DNA of 64,000 nt from Bradyrhizobium rifense (GCF_008123425.1 NZ_VSSS01000013.1:145811-209810), one strand, 5' to 3'; numbered from the stretch's first letter, positions 43,921 to 54,585 are shown. Program-made: numbers and translations. Notes: generated from the sequence alone by a model not told the origin.

Positions 43921-43995
43921 CCACGTTCCGGAATCGAGATGCGATGTCTTGGTCGTTATGTCGTCGTCATTCCGGGCGCTCGGCCCGGAACGAGG
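43921..43995. repeat. Palindromic REP-like element between adaptor and pump genes
   Basis: TTCCGGGC-GCTCG-GCCCGGAA (43971-43991) is a perfect 8-bp hairpin with flanking 'GTCGTCATTCCGGG' and a nearby 'TTCCGGAATCGAGATGC', wording I associate with short palindromic repeats scattered in Bradyrhizobium genomes. It lies inside the 135-bp gap of the efflux operon, where it may change relative expression of the two genes. Confidence 0.55.
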
Positions 43996-43998
43996 TAA

Positions 43999-45240
43999 CT
44001 AGCGTTGCACCACGTCCTGGTTGCTGTGGTTGGAGGCCTGCTGCCCGCGTGCACCCATCGCTGCCACCTCGGTCTTGAGGAGAGCGCCGGGACGTACGCG
44101 CTGCAGGCCGTTGACGACGATGCGATCGCCGGTTTTCAGGCCCGCAGTCACGATCCGCAGTCCGTCGACCGAGCCGCCAAGCGTGATCGGCCGGTAGACC
44201 GCACGACTGTCATCGCCGACCGCCATCACGAACTTCTTGTCCTGGTCGGTGCCGATCGCGCGCTCGTCGATCATCACAAGCGACTGCTGCTTCGGCTGGC
44301 CCATGCGCACGCGGGCGAACTGGCCGGGGATGAGACGCCCGTCCTCGTTCCGGAAAACCGCGCGGACACGGATGGTGCCGCTCTGTCCGTTGACCTGGTT
44401 GTCGATGAGCTGGATGTGGCCCTTGGCCGACAGACCGCCGGAGGTCGCCATCTCCACCGGGATCTGGTCGAGATTGCCGCGCTTGCCGGTGCTATCTGCG
44501 ATCGAATTCAACGCGCGCAGCACGACCTCTTCGTCCGCATCGAAGGACGCATAGATCGGATTGACCGAGACCAGCGACGTCAGGATCGGGGAGGCGGTGC
44601 CGGCAGCAACGAGATTGCCGACGGTGATCTCGAATTTGCCGACGCGGCCATTCACCGGCGCGCGCACCTCGGTGTAGTCGAGATTGAGCTTTGCGGTCTG
44701 CAGCGTCGCCTCGGCCGCCTTCACATTGGCGATGGCTTCGCGATTGGCGTTGTCGCGCTGGTCGTAGTCACGCCGCGTGACCACGGCATTGCCGACCAGC
44801 TGCGCGCCGCGCTCGAGTTCGCTCTGGGTAAACACAACACGCGCCTTCGCGGCCTCTAGCTGCGCATTGGCCTTGTCGACCTCGGCCTCGTAAGGCGCCG
44901 GATCGATCTTGAACAGGACATCGCCGGCCTTCACCAGCGCGCCCTCAGTAAAATTGGTCGACAGGATCGCGCCGGAAACCCGCGGTCGTAGCTCGACCCG
45001 GTTGATGGCCTCGAGCCGGCCGGAGAAATCGTCCCACAGCACGGTCTGCTTTGGCTCGATCATCGCGACCGTCACGGAGACGGCCTGCTCAGCCGCGGCC
45101 GCCGTAGCGGTCGCTTGCGCGGCACGGAAATAGTGGCCGGTCGCGATGGAGCCGGCCACGGTAAGGGCGCCCACGATCGCAACGCCGCCGAGAAGACGGC
45201 GGATACGGCCAGGGCGAGAGGTATTTTGGGAGGGGGGCAT
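43999..45240 (-). CDS. RND periplasmic adaptor (membrane fusion) protein
   Basis: A 413-residue AcrA/MexE-type adaptor. An N-terminal anchor (about residues 14-35) is followed by the lipoyl half 'VELRPRVSGAILSTNFTEGALV', a long coiled hairpin (about 105-160), the second half 'TEVRAPVNGRVGKFEITVGNLV', then the beta-barrel and membrane-proximal domains. No lipobox Cys is seen. It starts at the ATG at 45240 and is first in the pump operon. Two palindromic operator-like sites lie upstream, between it and a tetR gene. Confidence 0.92.
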   Translation of the reverse strand: MPPSQNTSRPGRIRRLLGGVAIVGALTVAGSIATGHYFRAAQATATAAAAEQAVSVTVAMIEPKQTVLWDDFSGRLEAINRVELRPRVSGAILSTNFTEGALVKAGDVLFKIDPAPYEAEVDKANAQLEAAKARVVFTQSELERGAQLVGNAVVTRRDYDQRDNANREAIANVKAAEATLQTAKLNLDYTEVRAPVNGRVGKFEITVGNLVAAGTASPILTSLVSVNPIYASFDADEEVVLRALNSIADSTGKRGNLDQIPVEMATSGGLSAKGHIQLIDNQVNGQSGTIRVRAVFRNEDGRLIPGQFARVRMGQPKQQSLVMIDERAIGTDQDKKFVMAVGDDSRAVYRPITLGGSVDGLRIVTAGLKTGDRIVVNGLQRVRPGALLKTEVAAMGARGQQASNHSNQDVVQR

Positions 45241-45256
45241 TTGCGCGCTCCAGAAA

Positions 45257-45272
45257 TGTAGTGTTCACTACA
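45257..45272. promoter_or_regulatory. Palindromic operator, copy 1
   Basis: TGTAGTGTTCACTACA, a perfect 7-2-7 palindrome, 17 bp upstream of the adaptor start. Placed to block transcription or translation initiation when TetR binds. Confidence 0.7.
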
Positions 45273-45307
45273 GATGTGGAGCTGGATATCGCAGCGCAAG
45301 ATACTTA

Positions 45308-45323
45308 TGTACCGTTCACTAAG
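45308..45323. promoter_or_regulatory. Palindromic operator, degenerate copy 2
   Basis: TGTACCGTTCACTAAG matches copy 1 at 12 of 16 positions and keeps the central GTTCACTA. Centre-to-centre distance is 51 bp, nearly five helical turns, in the same divergent interval. Confidence 0.5.
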
Positions 45324-45441
45324 AAAATTGTAGCCGCTTGCCGCAAGAATTGGAAGGCGGAAGAGAAAATAAAGCGAGAACAAATAGATAGGATTTGGCG
45401 TTAAGCCTCCGGCAGAACGTTAATTCCGAGGAGACAGGCAC

Positions 45442-46047
45442 ATGGGCATGGGACGCCCCCGCGAATTCGACGCTGAAGTGGCGTTGGATCAGGCGATGGA
45501 AGTGTTTTGGCGCCATGGCTATGAGGGCGCGACGATTGCCCAGCTCACAGAGGCCATGGGCATCAACCCGCCGAGCCTTTATGCCTGCTTCGGCAACAAG
45601 GAAGGCCTGCTCAAGGCCGCGCTCGACCGCTACACCAAATTGCGCGGCGCCTGGATGGACGAGGTGGTCGCGGCACCGACCGCCCGCGATGTCGCCGAGC
45701 GGATGCTGATCGGCATCGCCGAAAAGCAGACCGATCCCGCCAATCCACCCGGCTGCCTGCTCGTGCAAGGTGGCATCGCCACCGGCACTGGCTCCGAGAA
45801 CGTCCCCTTCGAGCTCGCCGCCCGCCGCGCCCAAAACGAAGACCAGCTCCGCGACCGTTTTGTTCGCGCCAAAGCTGAAGGCGATCTCAAGCCGACGTCG
45901 GATCCCGCCGCACTCGCGCGATATGTCTCGGCCGTCTCGGTCGGCATGGGCGTAATGGCATCCTCAGGCTCCGACTGCGAAGCGTTGCGGCAGGTGGCGA
46001 CCGTAGCGGTGCAGGCGGTCGAGGCGCAGTCGGCCGACAGAGCGTAG
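45442..46047 (+). CDS. TetR-family repressor of the RND operon
   Basis: A 201-residue regulator. TetR_N occupies about residues 8-55: 'ALDQAMEVFWRHGYEGATIAQLTEAMGINPPSLYACFGNKEGLL' in outline, the YezE/AcrR-like subgroup. The C-terminal part matches the TetR_C domain seen next to such pumps ('NPPGCLLVQGGIATG'). It is divergent from the adaptor gene, and two copies of a palindrome lie between the genes. GAGGAGA precedes the ATG; 45448 is an alternative start. Convergent with the broken amidase gene 20 bp on. Confidence 0.9.
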   Translation: MGMGRPREFDAEVALDQAMEVFWRHGYEGATIAQLTEAMGINPPSLYACFGNKEGLLKAALDRYTKLRGAWMDEVVAAPTARDVAERMLIGIAEKQTDPANPPGCLLVQGGIATGTGSENVPFELAARRAQNEDQLRDRFVRAKAEGDLKPTSDPAALARYVSAVSVGMGVMASSGSDCEALRQVATVAVQAVEAQSADRA

Positions 46048-46067
46048 TAGCTCCGTTCGCTCGCGGA

Positions 46068-47563
46068 CTATTTTGCGGAGAGGGCAGGCGGCGGCACGAA
46101 GCCGCCGAACTCACGTTCGATCAGCCCGGCCAGCGCAATCGTTGTGCGGTCCTCCAGATACGGCCCGATGATCTGGACGCCGATCGGTAGGCCCGAAGGC
46201 ATGCGCTCGATCGGCACGGCGGTCGCCGGCAGTCCGCAGGTCGAAGCGGGGTCGGCCCAGATGAAACACGCGTCAGAGTAATTGTAGAGCTTCCCGTCGA
46301 TGTCCAACTGCCGCGCGTCGAACGGCTCGGAATGGTCCTGCGGAAAAGCCGGCACTGCGGCGATGGGGTAGATCACCGAATCGTAGTCCCGGAACAGCTC
46401 GTACCATTGCTGTTGCAGCTGCAGGCGTGCGGCGTCGAACGCAAGCCATTCGCGATGGATCATGGCCCATCCGCGCGCTCGTTCGGCCTGCAGGCTGCGG
46501 TCGTCGGGTGACAATGTGGTCGCAAATCCTTGTGCCTCCGCGAGGGCGGCCGGTGTCAGGCGCGGACTTCGTGCTGCATTCAGCAGCTTCATGTAGATCC
46601 GCGCGGATTCAGCGAGATCAGGCAACAACGCACTTGAGCGCGCGACTCGCGCGCCCGAACGTTCGAGCCGGCCCGCCAGCCGTCCGATCGCGGACCGCAC
46701 GGCTTCGCCAGTCGGCATCAACGGATGCGTATCGATCACGACGATCCTGAATTCCCTGAGATCGTCGTGCCGCGGAGCGGGCAATGCCAGGCGATAGCCA
46801 ACGCCATCGCGCATCTCGTCGGGCCCGGCAATCACGTCGAGCGACAAGGCGAGGTCCACGCCGTGCGCGCCATCGGCCCGACGACAGCCAAATCACCCTG
46901 ACCGGGAACGGGGCGTGCCGGCGGCAGGCTGTATCCGCGCAGTGGGACCAGGCCGAGGCTCGGCTTGTGTCCGAACACACCGCAGAAATGTGAGGGCACC
47001 CGGATCGAGCCGCCGATATCCGAGCCGATCGAGAGCGGACCGAACCCCGCAGCCAGCGCCGCTCCGCATCCGCCCGAGGAGCCGCCGGGCGAGCGTCCGA
47101 GATCCCACGGGTTGTTCGTCGTCCCGTAGATCTCGTTGTAGCTCTGGAAATCCCGCAGGCCGATCGGGATGTTGGTCTTGCCAATGATGATGGCGCCGGC
47201 CGCCTTCAACCGCGAGACGACAAGAGCGTCTTCCGCCGGTTGGAAATCCCTGAATTGCGGGAAGCCCCAGGTCGTCGGCAGGCCGGCGACGTTGAACGGC
47301 TCCTTCAAGGTCACGGGGATACCGAGCAGCGGCTTCCGCTCGCCGCGGCCAAGCGCGGCATCGGCGGCGCGTGCGGCGTCTCTTGCGCGATCGAAATCGC
47401 GAACGATGATGGCGTTGATCGGCCCGTCCAGCGCCTCGATGCGCGCGATCGTGTGTTCGAGCAATTCCGATGCGGATAGCTTGCGCGCGTAGAGGGCGCT
47501 CAGCAACGCGCCGATCGAGCCATAGGTCAAATCAGAGGCATCTCGTTGCAACATGAACTCCAT
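46068..47563 (-). pseudogene. Amidase (amidase-signature family) broken by a frameshift
   Basis: Two overlapping frames make one ~500-residue amidase. The N-part (47563 to about 46860) has the catalytic Lys in '[10 protein letters not shown]', the 'RSPGGSSGG' loop and the nucleophile region '[23 protein letters not shown]' (split at 'SHF'). It then runs out of frame after 'VVGPMARTA'. The C-part resumes as '[14 protein letters not shown]' in the -1-related frame. Restoring one G in the CGGCGTGGACC context near 46858-46862 joins them as '...[12 protein letters not shown]...'. Catalytic residues are all intact, so it is either a very recent mutation or a sequencing error. Confidence 0.8.
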
Positions 47564-47803
47564 AATATCCCATCGGCGTGTCGGCACCATTCCGGCTGCA
47601 AGCTGATCCGGGCACCGAACGTGCAATTTTGAAAGCGGGATGAAAAGGCGGCGCAATGGGAACCAGATCTGCCTGCGTGTGGGAGCGCAGGGCGGTCGGC
47701 CTCAGCTAAAACAACAAAATCGTTCGCTCGACGTATCGGCGTGCGCGAGCCAATAGCAGCTATAAGGGCGGATCAGCCCTGCGACCTCGCACAAGAGTCA
47801 GCC

Positions 47804-48709
47804 ATGTTCGCCCTGACATTTCTCGGGACCTCGGCCAGCGTTCCATCCGCAGAGCGCAACCATCCGGCGCTTCTGCTGGAGGCCGCGGGCCAGCGGATGC
47901 TGATCGATTGCGGCGAAGGCACGCAGCGACAGTTGCTGCGAAGCGGCGCCGGCTTTCGGCGGCTCGATCGCATTCTGCTGACGCACGGGCATCTCGATCA
48001 CGTGCTTGGCATCCCCGGTCTGTTCTCGACATTGGGGCTGCGGCAGACCTCCGATGTGATGACCATCCATGGCGGGCCGGGTACGCTCGATATCGTCATC
48101 CGCTTGCTTGCTGGGCTGTGGGGCGGAGGCCGCGCGCCGATTGCCGTGGCGTTCGCGCCACTCTCTGGAGGGCGTGTCATCGACGTCGGCGACTTTACGA
48201 TCGACTGTTTTCCGGTCCGTCATCGTGACACCGACAGTTTTGGCTTCGTCTTCCAAAGTCCGGCGCGGCGCCATCTCTTGTCCGATCGTCTCTCTGCGCT
48301 CGGTGTGCCCGATGGTCCCATGCGCGGCGAGCTTGCCGCAGGTCGGCCGGTCACGATCGAAGGCGGCCGGACGATTGATCCCGAGGATGTCATGGGTCCG
48401 CCGGGTGGCGGCAAGAAGCTGGTCGTGATCGGTGACACCGAGACCACCGAGGGGCTATCGAAACATGTCGCGGGAGCCGACCTGCTGGTGATCGAGGCGA
48501 CGTTCCTCGATCGGGATGCTCCGACCGCGCGGGATTACGGCCATCTCACCGCCGCGGAGGCGGCTCAGTTCGCGGCCACGAATAACGTCCGGCAGCTCAT
48601 GCTGACCCATCTGTCGGGCCGCTATGAGGACGACGAGATCCTCGCCGAAGCGACGAAGATCTTTCCGAACGTCCGGATCGCTGCAGACTTCGATCGTATC
48701 ACTGTTTAG
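47804..48709 (+). CDS. rnz: Ribonuclease Z
   Basis: A 301-residue metallo-beta-lactamase-fold nuclease. 'THGHLDHVLGIPGL' is the HxHxDH zinc motif, with the upstream 'TSASVPSAERNHPALLLE' and 'IDCGEGTQRQL' typical of RNase Z. 'IGDTETTE' and 'LTHLSGRY' supply the remaining ligands. It matures the 3' end of tRNA precursors or degrades mRNA. The ATG at 47804 gives the canonical N-terminus; an in-frame start upstream at 47741 adds a non-conserved tail. Confidence 0.88.
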   Translation: MFALTFLGTSASVPSAERNHPALLLEAAGQRMLIDCGEGTQRQLLRSGAGFRRLDRILLTHGHLDHVLGIPGLFSTLGLRQTSDVMTIHGGPGTLDIVIRLLAGLWGGGRAPIAVAFAPLSGGRVIDVGDFTIDCFPVRHRDTDSFGFVFQSPARRHLLSDRLSALGVPDGPMRGELAAGRPVTIEGGRTIDPEDVMGPPGGGKKLVVIGDTETTEGLSKHVAGADLLVIEATFLDRDAPTARDYGHLTAAEAAQFAATNNVRQLMLTHLSGRYEDDEILAEATKIFPNVRIAADFDRITV

Positions 48710-48828
48710 GCAGTGTGTTACACGGCGATTAATCTTACCAGTCAAGGTTGACGCGACTTCATTCCCGCAGCCGCGCGCCGGCACGATATTTTCGCGAGAT
48801 CAGAAATCGAATTTGTATCGAGAGTATC

Positions 48829-49032
48829 ATGTCGCGTTCCGTTGAATTGATCGTTGAGGGCTATGTGCGGCTGAACGATCGCGATGCGCTGGAAGATATT
48901 CTGGCGCATCGCCAGGACCTGCTGCGGCAGCTGGTGGCCGTGACCGGCGTCGACCCGCAGCACTCCATCGCGCAGGTGAGCGAGGAAATCACTATTATCG
49001 AAGCCGGACTTGCGACGCTCGTCCCGGAATAG
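48829..49032 (+). CDS. Small hypothetical protein, 67 aa
   Basis: A soluble acidic helical protein: 'MSRSVELIVEGYVRLNDRDALEDILAHRQDLLRQL' is one long amphipathic region in outline and the rest is similar. I recognise no domain. It is convergent with the IclR gene and shows no strong ribosome site. It could belong to a Rhizobiales-specific family; neighbours give no hint. Confidence 0.6.
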   Translation: MSRSVELIVEGYVRLNDRDALEDILAHRQDLLRQLVAVTGVDPQHSIAQVSEEITIIEAGLATLVPE

Positions 49033-49068
49033 CTGTCTTCGGAGATCGCGCTTCGGCCGACGGCGCGC

Positions 49069-49920
49069 TCAGCTCAACAGGCCCGACTTGATCGTGATCT
49101 CCTGCACCGTGCTCGTCAGCCGCATCAGCTTCGGCAGCGCCTGGTCGCGAAAGGTCGGCATGTCCATGCGCATCGCGTCCACGGTGACGCTCAGTCCGGC
49201 GATCACAAAGCCCTGCGCGTCCAGGATCGGCATCGCCAGCGTGCGCAAGCCATAGGCGTTCTCGCCGTCGGAGACGGCATGGCCCTTCTTCTTGACCTGA
49301 TCGAGCCGGGCGAGCAAAGCGTCGAGATCGGTCAGCGTTCGCTCCGACAGCTTGACGCGGGGCCGTGACTCCAGCCGTTCGATCTGCTCGTTGCGCTGAA
49401 GATGCGCCAGCATGGCATGGCCAAGCGCGGCGCTGTAGGCTGGAATGCGCGTGCCTGGCCGGCGATCCATCTTGTGGCGGTCGAGGCCGGCACCGACTCG
49501 CGCGAGATAGATCACGTCGCCGCCATCGAGGACGCCGAGCGAGGCCGCATCGCCGACCTCAGGCACGAGGTCGCGCAACAAGGGCTCGACGATGGTGCGC
49601 AACGATCCGTGCGACAGCACGGTGTAACCGAGGTCGAGGCAGGCGAGGCCGAGACGGAACCGGCGGCTCTGCGGCACCGCCTGGAGATAGCCGAGTTCGA
49701 TCAGGGTCTGGATCAGCCGGAACGCCGTGCCGCGATCGAGATCGGCGCGTGCGGCAACTTCACTCAGCGTCAGCTCGAAGGCCTCGCTGGTGAAACTCTT
49801 GAGCACGGCAAAGGCCTTGCCGACGGACGCGACATAATTCTTGGGATTCTTCGGTGTAGCTTCCGGTGCGCGTTTCGCCGCCTTCTTTTCGCCCTTGGCC
49901 ATGCCCGTATGCCCTGCCAT
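49069..49920 (-). CDS. IclR-family transcriptional regulator
   Basis: A ~283-residue regulator. The N-terminal winged helix spans about residues 28-85 ('VGKAFAVLKSFTSEAFELTLSEVAARADLDRGTAFRLIQTL' in outline) and the effector domain follows with 'YLARVGAGLDRHK' and 'PAYSAALGHAMLAHL'. The start is uncertain: ATG at 49920, GTG at 49929 or ATG at 49902. It diverges from a six-gene acid-catabolism operon. A 17-bp palindrome of IclR type lies between them, so it likely controls that operon and itself. Confidence 0.9.
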   Translation of the reverse strand: MAGHTGMAKGEKKAAKRAPEATPKNPKNYVASVGKAFAVLKSFTSEAFELTLSEVAARADLDRGTAFRLIQTLIELGYLQAVPQSRRFRLGLACLDLGYTVLSHGSLRTIVEPLLRDLVPEVGDAASLGVLDGGDVIYLARVGAGLDRHKMDRRPGTRIPAYSAALGHAMLAHLQRNEQIERLESRPRVKLSERTLTDLDALLARLDQVKKKGHAVSDGENAYGLRTLAMPILDAQGFVIAGLSVTVDAMRMDMPTFRDQALPKLMRLTSTVQEITIKSGLLS

Positions 49921-49982
49921 GACAGCCACAGCCCTTGACGCGGCGGAAGCCTGATCTTACCAACGGATCAGATTATAACAAA

Positions 49983-49999
49983 TGTTCGCATTCCGAACA
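49983..49999. promoter_or_regulatory. Palindromic IclR-type operator
   Basis: TGTTCG-CATTC-CGAACA, perfect 6-bp arms around 5 bp, fitting the GTTCGnnnnnCGAAC shape known for several IclR-family sites. It lies 28 bp before the first gene of the operon. Confidence 0.65.
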
Positions 50000-50026
50000 A
50001 CATCGATCTGACGATCGGAGGAAGCT

Positions 50027-50962
50027 TTGTCGACATCATCGCTGCACCCCCAGTCCTTGCATCCACATGGCGTGTTCTCCGCCGCGTTGACGCCGCTCGA
50101 CGCCGAGCTCGCGCCCGATCACGCGCGCTTCATTGCGCATTGCCGCTATTTGCTGGACGAAGGCTGTGATGCCATTGCGATGCTTGGCACCACGGGGGAG
50201 GCGAACTCCTTCTCGGTCTCCGAGCGCACCGCGCTGCTGGAGGCCGTGATCGCCGGCGGCATCAAGCCGAACCAGCTGCTGCCGGGCACCGGCGTCGCCG
50301 CGTTCACCGATACCATTGCATTGACGCGCCATGCGCTGTCGGTCGGCGTCGATACCGTGGTGATGCTGCCGCCGTTCTACTACAAGAACGTCAGCGATGA
50401 TGGCGTCTATGCCGCCTATAACGAGATCATCCAGCGCATCGGCGACAAGCGCCTCAAGATCGTGCTCTATCACATTCCGCAAATGTCGATGCAGCCGATT
50501 TCGCACGCGCTGATCGAGCGTCTGCGCAAGGCCTATCCGTCGACCATCGTCGGCATCAAGGACTCCTCGGGCGATTTCGTCAACATGACGGCGATGGTCG
50601 AGCGCTTTCCGGGCTTCTCGGTGCTGACCGGTGCCGACCCGCTGCTGCTGCCGCTGCTGCGCAAGGGCGGCGCGGGCTGCATCACTGCGACCTCGAACCT
50701 CGTCGCGCGGGATCTCGCCTATGTCTTCAAGCATTTCCGCGACAGCGATGACGATGCGAACCTCGCAGCTGCGCAGGCGCGCATCGTGAAGGCGCGTGAG
50801 CTGGTCTCGCGCTTCGCGCAAATGCCCTCGCTGAAGGCGCTGATGGCCGAGCGCACCGGTCACGCCGGCTGGCAGCGCCTGCGGCCGCCGCTGGAGACCC
50901 TGCCGGCAACTCAATTGAAAGAGCTGCTCGCGAATGCTGCGGCATTCGCGACGGCCGCTTAA
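50027..50962 (+). CDS. DapA-superfamily lyase/synthase
   Basis: A 311-residue class I aldolase-fold protein. 'AMLGTTGEANSFSVSERTALLE' and 'YHIPQMSMQPIS' contain the Thr-Thr and Tyr of the DapA active site, and 'IVGIKDSSGDFVN' the Schiff-base Lys. Members make or split 2-oxo acids such as KDG, N-acetylneuraminate or 4-hydroxy-2-oxoglutarate. The TTG start has GGAGGAAG six bases upstream. It heads an operon with kinase and dehydrogenase genes, so a catabolic retro-aldol role is likelier than lysine synthesis. Confidence 0.85.
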   Translation: MSTSSLHPQSLHPHGVFSAALTPLDAELAPDHARFIAHCRYLLDEGCDAIAMLGTTGEANSFSVSERTALLEAVIAGGIKPNQLLPGTGVAAFTDTIALTRHALSVGVDTVVMLPPFYYKNVSDDGVYAAYNEIIQRIGDKRLKIVLYHIPQMSMQPISHALIERLRKAYPSTIVGIKDSSGDFVNMTAMVERFPGFSVLTGADPLLLPLLRKGGAGCITATSNLVARDLAYVFKHFRDSDDDANLAAAQARIVKARELVSRFAQMPSLKALMAERTGHAGWQRLRPPLETLPATQLKELLANAAAFATAA

Positions 50963-50989
50963 GGCTGGCGCGGACGGCGAGGCGAACCG

Positions 50990-52435
50990 ATGTCCGACGT
51001 TTTCCAGGACGCGCTGGCCGGGCTCGCCTCCATCGTCGGCGACAAGCACATCATCGCGTCCGGATCTGACCAGGAGCCCTATGTGGTGGACTGGCGCGGG
51101 CGCTATCACGGCCGCGCTGTTGCGGTGGTGAAGCCCGGTTCGACCGCCGAGGTCTCGTCTGTCGTCAGATATTGCGCCGAGAAGCGGCTGGCGATCGTGC
51201 CGCAAGGCGGCAACACCGGCATGTGCGGCGCCGCGACGCCGGACGATCGTGCCGGCAATGTCGTGATCCGGCCCGACCGCATGCGGACCGTGCGTGACGT
51301 CAGCCCGCTCGCGAACACGGTCACGGTGGAGGCCGGCTGCATCCTCGCCGAGGTGCAGAGCGCGGCCCGCGACGTCGACCGCTATTTTCCGTTGAGCCTC
51401 GGTGCCGAGGGTTCCTGCCAGATCGGCGGCAACATTTCGACCAATGCCGGAGGCACCGCCGTGTTGCGCTACGGGCCGACGCGCGATCTCGTGCTCGGCC
51501 TGGAGGTCGTGCTGCCCGATGGCCGCGTCTTCAACGGCCTGCGCGCGCTGCGCAAGGACAACACGGGCTATGCGCTGAAGCAGCTTTTCATCGGCGCGGA
51601 AGGCACGCTCGGCATTGTCATCGCGGCGGTGCTGAAGCTGTTCGCGCCGCCGCGCAGCTCTGCGCTGGCGCTGCTGAAATTGCGGGGCGTAGAGCAGGCG
51701 CTCGAGATCATGGCGCGCCTGCGCGGCGCGGTCGGCGACCGGCTCGGCAGCCTCGAGATCATGTCGCGCTCACAAATCGAGGCGATCGCCGCGACCGTGC
51801 CGCACGTCACCATTCCCTTCGCGCTGACGACACCGTGGTATCTCATCGTCGAGTTGACCGACACGCTTGCCAACGTCGATCTTAATGAGCCATTGGCCGC
51901 GGTGCTCGCGGATGCGATGGAAGCGGGGCTCGCGGAAGACGCGATCCTGGCCTCGAACCTCGCGCAGGCGAAGGCGATCTGGGCCGTCAGGCACAGTGTG
52001 TCGGAGGGCAACAAGCGCAGCGGCTATGTGGTGTCGCATGACAGCGTGGTCCCGCTGGAGCGCCAGGCGGCCTTCGTCGCCAATGTCGAGGCTCGGATCA
52101 AGGCGGCCGTGCCGCATGCGAACGTCGTGATGCATGGCCATATCGGCGACGGCAACATCCACGTCATCGTGCTGATCGATCGTGCGCGTTGCCAGGATCC
52201 GGCCGCGACCGCCGCGCTGGTGGCTGAGATCAACGAAATCGTCGATGACGAGACTGCGGCGCAGGGCGGGGCGATCAGCGCCGAGCACGGCATCGGCATC
52301 ACCAATCGCGGCCGGCTCGCCCGCGTCGCCGATCCCCTCGACATTGAGCTGATGCGCGGCATCAAGCAATTGCTCGATCCGCAAGGCTTGATGAATCCCG
52401 GCAAGATCTTTGGCGCGGGAGCGGCATCACGATGA
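50990..52435 (+). CDS. GlcD-like FAD-binding (D)-2-hydroxy-acid dehydrogenase
   Basis: A 481-residue flavoprotein of the FAD_binding_4 + FAD-oxidase C group (D-lactate / D-2-hydroxyglutarate dehydrogenases, GlcD). 'IVPQGGNTGMCGAA' and 'LGAEGSCQIGGNISTNAGG' are the FAD contacts, 'IGAEGTLGIV' follows, and the C-terminus has 'MHGHIGDGNIHVIVL' and 'ISAEHGIGITNRG'. It oxidises a 2-hydroxy acid to a 2-oxo acid. Its last four bases overlap the kinase gene (ATGA). Confidence 0.88.
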   Translation: MSDVFQDALAGLASIVGDKHIIASGSDQEPYVVDWRGRYHGRAVAVVKPGSTAEVSSVVRYCAEKRLAIVPQGGNTGMCGAATPDDRAGNVVIRPDRMRTVRDVSPLANTVTVEAGCILAEVQSAARDVDRYFPLSLGAEGSCQIGGNISTNAGGTAVLRYGPTRDLVLGLEVVLPDGRVFNGLRALRKDNTGYALKQLFIGAEGTLGIVIAAVLKLFAPPRSSALALLKLRGVEQALEIMARLRGAVGDRLGSLEIMSRSQIEAIAATVPHVTIPFALTTPWYLIVELTDTLANVDLNEPLAAVLADAMEAGLAEDAILASNLAQAKAIWAVRHSVSEGNKRSGYVVSHDSVVPLERQAAFVANVEARIKAAVPHANVVMHGHIGDGNIHVIVLIDRARCQDPAATAALVAEINEIVDDETAAQGGAISAEHGIGITNRGRLARVADPLDIELMRGIKQLLDPQGLMNPGKIFGAGAASR

Positions 52436-53534
52436 CCAGCATCCGCCTGCTTGCCGACGATCTGACCGGTGCGCTCGACACCGCGGCAGAGTTCGTTGGC
52501 CTGTGCGGAGCGTTCGACGTCATCTGGAAGGATACGCCCGCGGCGTCGGGTTCCCCGAGCCTCGCCATCGACAGCGGCACAAGGGAACGTTCGAAGGCGG
52601 AGAGCGTCGCGATCGTCGCCCGGCTGGCGCCGCTGCTTCGCGACGGCACGATCGCCTACAAGAAAGTCGACAGCCTGCTCCGTGGCGCCTGGGCGGCCGA
52701 GCTCGGCGCCTGTCTGAGCACCGGCCACTGGGCGTCCTGCGTGGTCGCGCCTGCCTTCGACTATCAGGGACGCCGCACCGTCGATGCCCAGCAATACGCA
52801 CGCACGGTGGACGGTGACTGGCACCGCGTCGGTGACAGTCTGCTGGATCAGTTGCGACAGGATGGCATCGAGGCGCAGCGCGGCGGCGCCGACACGCTGG
52901 CGCAAGGCGGCGTTCAGGTCTTCGATGCCGAGAGCGACCTCGATCTCGATCGCGTCGTCGAGATGGCGCGGCAGATGCCCGGGCCGGTGCTGTGGTGCGG
53001 AAGCGGCGGGCTGGCCGGCGCACTCGCGCGTGGCCACCGCGCAGGTGCACTTTCGAAATTGAAGCGCCCGGTGCTCGGGCTGTTCGGCTCGGACCAGGCC
53101 GCCACCGCATCCCAGCTGGATGCGTGCGGTGACGCCACTGTTGCCCTCGCCGAGGGGGACGGGGACGCGGTCGTTCAGCGCAAGTTGGTTGACGACGGTG
53201 TGGCGCTGGTAAAATTCTCGCTTGCCGAAGGACTGTCGCGCGCTGATGCCGCGCAACGGATCTCGCGCGAGCTGACAACATTGATTGCTGCGCTCGATCC
53301 ACCTGGAACCCTGATCGTTGCTGGCGGAGAGACGCTGAAGGCCGTATGCCTTGGACTCGGCGCGCATGCGCTGCAGGTGACAGGACGCATTGTGCCGGGC
53401 CTGCCGCGCTCGACGCTGCAAGGCGGCCGCTGGGCCGGCGTCGATGTCATCTCGAAATCCGGAGCGTTCGGCACGCGCGATCTCTGGCGCGATCTGCTCC
53501 GGGACAATCATTTGCTCAATCTGGGGAGTCCCTC

Positions 53535-53538
<4 letters not shown>
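52432..53538 (+). CDS. DUF1537 four-carbon acid sugar kinase
   Basis: A 368-residue kinase of the OtnK/DtnK/DUF1537 family. 'LLADDLTGALDTAAEF' is the N-terminal substrate motif, 'YKKVDSLLRGAWAAEL' the next, and 'PGTLIVAGGETLKAVC' with 'GGRWAGVDVISKSGAFG' complete the C-terminal nucleotide site. Family members phosphorylate D-threonate, D-erythronate or related acids at C4. Here it is coupled by an ATGA overlap to a pdxA2-type gene, the well-known partner that oxidises and decarboxylates the 4-phosphate. Confidence 0.88.
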
Positions 53539-54572
<1,034 letters not shown>

Positions 54573-54585
54573 GATCGAGCCCACG

